From Candidatus Rokuibacteriota bacterium (GTDB taxonomy: Bacteria > Methylomirabilota > Methylomirabilia > Rokubacteriales > CSP1-6), in the NCBI GenBank assembly GCA_016201575.1, contig JACQCN010000351.1, positions 1 to 5,802 on the forward strand: a stretch of DNA of 5,802 bases. Reading direction: 5' to 3'. This document shows, piece by piece, positions 1 through 5,802 of the stretch (positions are counted from its first letter, which is position 1; each line of letters begins with the position of its first letter). A model generated the notes under the pieces. The model did not search any database and was not told the origin of the DNA. It was given only the letters and a program-made list of their open reading frames with translations. The position numbers were made by a program, and so were the translations under genes.

Positions 1-470
1 GCGACGGGCAGGTGACGATGGGCAACACGGTGGTCAAGGCGGGCGCCCGCAAGGTGCGAAAGCTCTATAATGGCCGGGTCGTCAGCGGCTTCGCCGGCAC
101 CGCCGGGGACGCGTTCACGCTCTTCGGGCGGTTCGAGGCCAAGCTGGACGAGCACCGGGGCAACTTGCAGCGGGCGGCCGTCGAGCTCGCCAAGGACTGG
201 CGAACGGACCGCGTGCTCCGCCGGCTGGAGGCGCTCCTCGCCGTCGCCGACGCCGAGCGCTCGTTCATCATCTCGGGGACCGGCGACGTGATCGAGCCCG
301 ACGACGGGCTGATCGGCATCGGGTCGGGCGGCCCGTTCGCGCTGGCGGCGGCGCGGGCGCTGGTGAGCCGGTCCGATCTCGACGCGCCGGGCATCGTGCT
401 CGAGGCGCTGCGGATCGCGGCGGGCATTTGCATTTACACCAACGACCAGATCGTGGTCGAGGAGCTCTAG
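1..470 (+). CDS. hslV: ATP-dependent protease subunit HslV (ClpQ), 5' partial
   Basis: This is the proteolytic core of the cytoplasmic HslVU protease. It is an N-terminal-nucleophile threonine peptidase that forms a double hexamer capped by HslU. The reading frame is open from the left edge; the first complete codon is at 3-5 and the stop is TAG at 468-470. The first visible residues, [15 protein letters not shown], align with E. coli HslV from about mature residue 16. Roughly 17 codons are therefore missing, including the start and the catalytic Thr1. Active-site partners that can be seen are the Asp matching D17 (codon 3-5) and the Lys matching K33 (codon 51-53). Other family blocks are [51 protein letters not shown] and GICIYTN, and the protein ends in EEL. 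The inferred mature length of about 171 residues is normal. GTG at 12 and ATG at 18 are internal codons, not starts. hslU follows after 19 bases. Confidence 0.97.
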   Translation, partial: DGQVTMGNTVVKAGARKVRKLYNGRVVSGFAGTAGDAFTLFGRFEAKLDEHRGNLQRAAVELAKDWRTDRVLRRLEALLAVADAERSFIISGTGDVIEPDDGLIGIGSGGPFALAAARALVSRSDLDAPGIVLEALRIAAGICIYTNDQIVVEEL

Positions 471-477
471 AAGAACC

Positions 478-482
478 GGAAG
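478..482 (+). promoter_or_regulatory. Ribosome binding site of hslU (weak)
   Basis: GGAAG lies seven bases before the hslU ATG. It sits in the 19-base gap after the hslV stop, the only intergenic sequence in the window. It is a modest Shine-Dalgarno match, and the gap holds no recognisable promoter or terminator. Confidence 0.5.
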
Positions 483-489
483 TGAGCGC

Positions 490-1841
<1,352 letters not shown>

Positions 1842-1845
<4 letters not shown>

Positions 1846-2708
1846 TCGACCCCCGCCAGCGGGCCGAGGTCCTCATCGAGGCGCTCCCCTACATCCAGGA
1901 GTTCCAGGGGAAGACCGTCGTCATCAAGTACGGCGGCGCCGCCATGGAGCAGGCGGACCTCAAGGTCGAGTTCGCCCGCGACGTCATCCTGCTCCGCTGC
2001 GTGGGCATCAACCCCGTCATCGTGCACGGCGGCGGGCCCCAGATCGGCGCCCTCATGAAGCGGCTCGGCAAGGAGCCGCAGTTCGTGGGGGGCATGCGGG
2101 TGACCGACGCGGAGACCGTCGAGATCGTGGAGATGGTCCTCGTCGGCAAGATCAACAAGGAGATCGTGGGGCTGATCAACCTGCACGGCGGCAAGGCGGT
2201 CGGCCTCTCCGGCAAGGACGGCAACCTGATCCGCGCCCGCCGGCGGCCCCACCGGCTGCCCTCGGGGGAGGCCGTCGACATCGGCCTCGTGGGCGAGGTC
2301 GAGTCGGTCAACCCCGCGGCGATCGCGCTGCTGGAGACCAGCGGCTTCGTGCCCGTGATCGCCCCGGTGGGGGTGGGGGCGGGCGGCGAGACCTACAACA
2401 TCAACGCCGACCTGGTGGCGGGCGACATCGCGGCGGCGCTCGGCGCCGAGAAGCTGATCCACCTGACCGACGTGCAGGGGATCAAGGGGCCGGACGGGGC
2501 GCGCGTGAGCACGCTCACGCGCAAGGAGGCCGAGCGGCTGATGGAGGCGGGCGTCATCGAGGGCGGCATGCTGCCCAAGGTGGAGTCGGCGCTGCGGGCG
2601 CTCCAGGGCGGGACCGCCAAGGCGCACATCATCGACGGGCGGGTGCCCCACGCCATCCTGCTCGAGCTGTTCACCAAGGAAGGCATCGGGACGGAGATCA
2701 CGCTGTGA
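1842..2708 (+). CDS. argB: Acetylglutamate kinase ArgB
   Basis: ArgB phosphorylates the gamma-carboxyl of N-acetyl-L-glutamate with ATP, the second step of arginine synthesis, in the cytoplasm. The 288-aa protein belongs to the amino acid kinase family. Visible motifs are [10 protein letters not shown] (26-35, catalytic Lys29), VHGGGPQIG (61-69), the acetylglutamate-binding region GKINKEIVG (102-110), [14 protein letters not shown] (121-134), [19 protein letters not shown] (186-204), LTDVQGI (208-214) and [11 protein letters not shown] (241-251, Lys245). The N-terminal helix before the first strand ([12 protein letters not shown]) and the C-terminal [12 protein letters not shown] are typical of the hexameric, arginine-inhibited class. 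The E. coli enzyme is shorter (258 aa) and insensitive. Feedback control by arginine is thus inferred. The Asn usually found in KYGGNAM is Ala here. The start is GTG at 1842, inside the hslU stop (GTGA), with GAGG at 1830-1833. No other start gives the conserved N-terminus. Confidence 0.97.
2693..2696 (+). promoter_or_regulatory. Ribosome binding site of argD, inside argB
   Basis: GGAG lies eight bases before the argD GTG at 2705, within the last codons of argB (the conserved GTEI segment). It supports the GTG start that overlaps the argB stop. Confidence 0.6.
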
Positions 2709-3901
2709 CGGACACGCGCACGCTCCTCGAGTGGTCGGCCAAGTACCACGCGAACACCTACGGCCGGGCCCCGATCTGCCTGGTCCGCGGCGCCGGCATG
2801 CGCGTGTGGGACTCGGACGGCAAGGAGTACCTGGACTTCACCGCCGGGCTGGCGGTGGTCGCCCTCGGGCACTGCCACCCGCGCGTGACGGGCGCGATCC
2901 AGGAGGCGGCGGGGACGCTGCTCCACACCTCCAACCTCTTCCACACCGCGCCCCAGATCCACCTGGCCAAGCTCCTCGTCGAGCACTCCTTCGCCGACCG
3001 CGTGTTCTTCTGCAACTCGGGGGCGGAGGCCAACGAGGCGGCGCTCAAGCTCGCGCGGAAGTACGCCAAGGAGCGGTTCGCCAGCGACCGCTACGAGGTG
3101 ATCGCCACCCGCGACTCCTTCCACGGCCGCACGCTGGCCACGGTGACGGCGACCGGGCAGGAGAAGTACCAGCACGGCTTCGAGCCGCTGATGCCGGGCT
3201 TCAAGCACGTGCCCTACAACGACCTGCGCGCGATGGAGCGGGCCATCGACAGCCGCACCGCCGCCATCCTGGTGGAGCCGATCCAGGGCGAGGGCGGCGT
3301 GAACGTGCCGGACGACGACTACCTGCCCGGCCTGCGCAAGCTCTGCGACGAGTCGGGCGCCCTCCTGATCCTGGACGAGGTCCAGACCGGGATGGGCCGC
3401 ACCGGCCGGCTGTGGGCCTACGAGCACGCCGGGGTCGAGCCCGACATCATGACGATCGCCAAGGCGCTCGCCAACGGCGTCCCGATCGGCGCCATGCTGG
3501 CGAAGGACGCGGTGGCGGGGGCGCTGACGCCGGGCACCCACGCCACCACCTTCGGCGGCACGCCCTTCGTGACCTCGGTCGCGATCGCCACGCTCACGAC
3601 GCTGCTCGAGGAGAAGCTGCCCGAGCGGGCGGCCCGGATGGGCCGGCGCCTCATGGAGCGCCTGCGGGAGATGAAGACGGCGCACGCGATCATCAAGGAC
3701 GTGCGCGGCCGGGGCCTCCTGATCGGCGTGGAGCTGGCGAAGCCCGTCGGCCCGATCGTCGCCGGCTGCCGGGACGCGGGCCTCCTCGTCCTCTCCGCCG
3801 GCGACCAGGTGCTGCGGCTGGCGCCGCCCCTGATCGTGGACGACGCGTCGTGCGACCGGGCGCTGGCGACGATCGACACGGTCCTGCGGGCGCCGGCATG
3901 A
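2705..3901 (+). CDS. argD: Acetylornithine aminotransferase ArgD
   Basis: ArgD is a PLP-dependent class III aminotransferase. It converts N-acetylglutamate 5-semialdehyde plus glutamate to N-acetylornithine plus 2-oxoglutarate. The 398-aa length is normal. Visible motifs are [20 protein letters not shown] (42-61), the cofactor phosphate loop [17 protein letters not shown] (104-120), SFHGRT (138-143), the substrate-region segment EPIQGEGGV (191-199), [12 protein letters not shown] (223-234, Asp224 for the PLP ring nitrogen), the Schiff-base lysine in [13 protein letters not shown] (Lys253), TTFGGTP (281-287), and [11 protein letters not shown] (334-344) with LRLAPPLIV (370-378) in the small domain. 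Neighbouring argB and argF support ArgD over the related ornithine, succinylornithine or GABA aminotransferases, although ArgD enzymes often also act in lysine synthesis. The start GTG at 2705 overlaps the argB stop and has GGAG at 2693-2696. Confidence 0.96.
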   Translation: MTDTRTLLEWSAKYHANTYGRAPICLVRGAGMRVWDSDGKEYLDFTAGLAVVALGHCHPRVTGAIQEAAGTLLHTSNLFHTAPQIHLAKLLVEHSFADRVFFCNSGAEANEAALKLARKYAKERFASDRYEVIATRDSFHGRTLATVTATGQEKYQHGFEPLMPGFKHVPYNDLRAMERAIDSRTAAILVEPIQGEGGVNVPDDDYLPGLRKLCDESGALLILDEVQTGMGRTGRLWAYEHAGVEPDIMTIAKALANGVPIGAMLAKDAVAGALTPGTHATTFGGTPFVTSVAIATLTTLLEEKLPERAARMGRRLMERLREMKTAHAIIKDVRGRGLLIGVELAKPVGPIVAGCRDAGLLVLSAGDQVLRLAPPLIVDDASCDRALATIDTVLRAPA

Positions 3902-4809
3902 AGCACCTCGTGTCGGTGACCGACCTCTCCCACGAGGAGGTGCTCCGCCTCTTCGAGGTGGCCGCCGAGCTCAAGGCGGGCCGGAAGGCGGGGCACGTGA
4001 CGGCGCCGCTCGCCGGCCGGGCGCTGGCGCTGATCTTCGAGAAGCCGTCGCTGCGCACGCGCGTCACCTTCGAGGTGGGCACGGTGCAGCTCGGCGGGCG
4101 GGCCGTCTACCTCGCCGCCGGCGAGGTCGGCCTGGGGACGCGCGAGTCCGTGCCCGACGTCGCCCGGAACCTCTCGCTCTGGGTCGACGGCATCGTGGCC
4201 CGGGTGAACCGCCACGACACCGTGGTCTCGCTCGCCCGGCACGCCAACGTTCCGGTCTTCAACGCGCTCTCGGACCACGAGCATCCGTGCCAGGCGCTGG
4301 CCGACTACTTCACGCTGTGGGAGCGCGGACTCGACTTTTCGCGCGCGCGCATCGCCTGGATCGGCGACGGCAACAACGTCTGCCACTCGCTGCTGCTCAT
4401 GGGCGCCCTGCTCGGCGCGAGCCTGACGGCCGCGTGCCCCGCCGGGTACGAGCCGTCCCCCGAGGTCCAGGCCTCCGTCCGCGCGAAAGGCGCGCGGCTC
4501 GACCTCACCCACGATCCGCGGGCGGCGGCGGCGGGTGCCGACGTGCTCTACACCGACGTGTGGACCAGTATGGGGCAGGAGGGAGAGCGGGCCCGGCGGC
4601 TGGAGGCGTTCCAGGGGTACCAGATCAACGAGGCCCTCGTGCGCCTGGCCCGCCCGACGGCCGTGGTCATGCACTGCCTGCCCGCGCACCGCGGGGAGGA
4701 GATCACCGACGCGGTGCTCGACGGGCCGCAGAGCGTCGTGCTGGACCAGGCCGAGAACCGGCTGCACGCGCAGAAGGCCGTGATCAAGGAGTTCATCGGT
4801 GACCGGTAA
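3898..4809 (+). CDS. argF: Ornithine carbamoyltransferase ArgF
   Basis: ArgF transfers the carbamoyl group of carbamoyl phosphate to ornithine, giving citrulline, and acts in the cytoplasm, usually as a trimer. The 303-aa protein has both domains. The N-terminal carbamoyl-phosphate domain contains [15 protein letters not shown] (47-61). Its SLRTR is a Leu variant of the common STRTR. It is followed by QLGGRAVYL and the [10 protein letters not shown] motif (127-136). The C-terminal ornithine domain contains [15 protein letters not shown] (152-166), DVWTSMGQE (220-228, the ornithine-binding SMG loop) and [12 protein letters not shown] (258-269, Cys260). These SMG and HCLPA motifs favour ornithine carbamoyltransferase over aspartate carbamoyltransferase; N-acetylornithine carbamoyltransferase is a less likely alternative. 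The ATG at 3898 overlaps the argD stop as ATGA and gives the family-typical [11 protein letters not shown]. An in-frame GTG at 3850 would add 16 unconserved residues and is rejected. Confidence 0.96.
   Translation: MKHLVSVTDLSHEEVLRLFEVAAELKAGRKAGHVTAPLAGRALALIFEKPSLRTRVTFEVGTVQLGGRAVYLAAGEVGLGTRESVPDVARNLSLWVDGIVARVNRHDTVVSLARHANVPVFNALSDHEHPCQALADYFTLWERGLDFSRARIAWIGDGNNVCHSLLLMGALLGASLTAACPAGYEPSPEVQASVRAKGARLDLTHDPRAAAAGADVLYTDVWTSMGQEGERARRLEAFQGYQINEALVRLARPTAVVMHCLPAHRGEEITDAVLDGPQSVVLDQAENRLHAQKAVIKEFIGDR
4786..4791 (+). promoter_or_regulatory. Ribosome binding site of argG, inside argF
   Basis: AAGGAG is the strongest Shine-Dalgarno match in the window. It encodes Lys-Glu near the ArgF C-terminus and sits seven bases before the argG GTG at 4799. 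It decides the argG start, because the same frame is closed by TGA at 4781-4783. Confidence 0.75.
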
Positions 4810-5802
4810 GCCCGCCCGGGTCGTCCTCGCCTACTCGGGCGGGCTCGATACCTCCGTCATCCTCCGCTGGCTCATCGAGGCCTACGGCTGCGAGGTCGTG
4901 GCCTACTGCGCCGACCTCGGCCAGGGCGAGGAGCTGATCCCGGTCCGCGACAAGGCCCTGCGCACGGGCGCCTCGGCGGTGCACATCGTGGACCTGCGCG
5001 AGGAGTTCGTGCGCGACTTCGTGTTCCCGATGCTGCGCGCCAACGCGGTCTACGAGGGGAGCTACCTCCTCGGCACCTCGATCGCGCGGCCGCTGATCGC
5101 CCGCGCCCAGGTGGAGGTGGCGCTCAAGGAACAGGCCGACGCGGTCGCCCACGGCGCCACGGGCAAGGGGAACGACCAGGTGCGCTTCGAGCTGACCTAC
5201 GCGGCGCTGGCGCCCCAGCTGCGCGTGATCGCGCCCTGGCGGGAGTGGAACCTCGGCTCGCGCAGCGCCCTCCTGGACTTCGCCCGGCGGCACGACATCC
5301 CGGTGCCGGTGACGGCCGAGCGGCCCTACAGCACCGACCGGAACCTGTTCCACATCTCCTACGAGGGCGGGATCCTGGAGGACCCCTGGGCGGAGCCGCC
5401 CGCGAAGATGTTCCTGCTCACGCGCTCCCCGGAGGACGCGCCCGACGTGCCGCAGTACGTCGAGGTCGACTTCGAGGCGGGCGACCCGGTGGCCGTCGAC
5501 GGCCAGCGGCTCGGCCCCGTGGCGCTCCTCGAGCGGCTGAACCGGATCGGGGGCGAGCACGGCGTGGGCCGGGTGGACCTCGTCGAGAACCGCTACGTCG
5601 GCATGAAGTCGCGCGGCGTCTACGAGACGCCGGGCGGGACGATCCTCCACGGGGCCCGGCGCGCGCTCGAGTCGCTCGCGCTCGACCGCGAGGTCCTGCA
5701 CCTGCGCGACTCCCTGGTGCCCCGCTACGCCGAGATGATCTACAACGGGTTCTGGTTCTCGCCCGAGCGCCAGGCGCTCCAGGGCTTCATGGACGAGTGC
5801 CA
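4799..5802 (+). CDS. argG: Argininosuccinate synthase ArgG, 3' partial
   Basis: ArgG joins citrulline and aspartate with ATP (giving AMP and PPi) to form argininosuccinate, the penultimate step of arginine synthesis. The frame starts at GTG 4799 and stays open to the right edge, giving 334 codons. The family is about 400 aa, so roughly 65-70 residues of the C-terminal oligomerisation region are missing. Visible motifs are the N-type ATP pyrophosphatase P-loop [10 protein letters not shown] (11-20), the ADLGQGEE segment (38-45), [16 protein letters not shown] (86-101), [14 protein letters not shown] (118-131), which binds ATP, citrulline and aspartate, [15 protein letters not shown] (183-197), [21 protein letters not shown] (263-283, key Arg266, Lys270 and Glu276) and the helical segment [10 protein letters not shown] (315-324). 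The start is well fixed: a stop in this frame at 4781-4783 leaves GTG 4799 as the first start codon, and AAGGAG lies seven bases before it. argF and argG overlap by 11 bases. argH may follow outside the window. Confidence 0.97.
   Translation, partial: MTGKPARVVLAYSGGLDTSVILRWLIEAYGCEVVAYCADLGQGEELIPVRDKALRTGASAVHIVDLREEFVRDFVFPMLRANAVYEGSYLLGTSIARPLIARAQVEVALKEQADAVAHGATGKGNDQVRFELTYAALAPQLRVIAPWREWNLGSRSALLDFARRHDIPVPVTAERPYSTDRNLFHISYEGGILEDPWAEPPAKMFLLTRSPEDAPDVPQYVEVDFEAGDPVAVDGQRLGPVALLERLNRIGGEHGVGRVDLVENRYVGMKSRGVYETPGGTILHGARRALESLALDREVLHLRDSLVPRYAEMIYNGFWFSPERQALQGFMDEC

Noticed and set aside
66..71. A perfect TATAAT -10 hexamer on the + strand inside hslV.
   Set aside because: It encodes the conserved Tyr-Asn of the LYN block. 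The region 17 bases upstream (around 43-48, GCGCCC) has no resemblance to a -35 box, so it is not supported as a promoter.
471..489. Possible promoter or terminator between hslV and hslU.
   Set aside because: The gap is only 19 bases, with no inverted repeat, T run or promoter-like hexamers. It holds only the hslU ribosome site.
2393..3685. Minus-strand open frame (430 codons) antisense to argB/argD.
   Set aside because: It has low-complexity composition, no motif and no credible ribosome site. It is a mirror of argD.
4340..4350. Short alternating CG run in argF.
   Set aside because: It is a brief product of Arg and Ala codons in high-GC coding DNA and too short to treat as a repeat element.
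3418..4767. Minus-strand open frame (449 codons) antisense to argD/argF.
   Set aside because: It crosses two genuine + strand genes and shows only shadow composition.
4287..4802. Out-of-frame + strand open frame (171 codons) within argF.
   Set aside because: It is rich in Arg, Gly, Ala and Pro, has no motif, and is fully contained in argF.
4793..5701. Minus-strand open frame (302 codons) opposite argG.
   Set aside because: The + strand frame from 4799 carries the full set of ArgG motifs, and the antisense frame carries none.

Overview
The window is a compact, very GC-rich (roughly 70% by eye) stretch of bacterial chromosome. Six protein-coding genes lie on the + strand in the order hslV (5' end cut off), hslU, argB, argD, argF, argG (3' end cut off). 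There are no RNA genes, mobile elements, repeats or CRISPR arrays, and the only intergenic space is 19 bases between hslV and hslU. I see no undescribed system here. It is an ordinary housekeeping operon segment, with a few details of layout and sequence worth noting.

Positions 1-1845 encode the HslVU (ClpQY) ATP-dependent protease. HslV is the threonine-protease core and HslU is the AAA+ unfoldase that feeds it. Positions 1842-5802 encode four consecutive activities of arginine synthesis. ArgB phosphorylates N-acetylglutamate, ArgD transaminates to make N-acetylornithine, ArgF carbamoylates ornithine to citrulline, and ArgG joins citrulline to aspartate. Three steps are not encoded here: acetylglutamate synthesis (argA/argJ), the ArgC reductase and removal of the acetyl group. 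ArgH (argininosuccinate lyase) is also absent and may lie beyond the right edge.

The genes are packed end to start. hslU/argB, argB/argD and argD/argF each overlap by 4 bases (GTGA, GTGA, ATGA), and argF/argG overlap by 11 bases. Three of the five visible starts are GTG. This points to one transcript with translational coupling. No promoter or terminator is visible inside the window, so the promoter should lie upstream of hslV.

The organism is a high-GC, Gram-negative-type bacterium. The hslVU-argBDFG order resembles what I recall for Geobacter-like deltaproteobacterial lineages, and the GC level would also fit groups such as Rokubacteria/NC10 or Myxococcota. That placement is from memory and tentative; the protein families themselves are secure.
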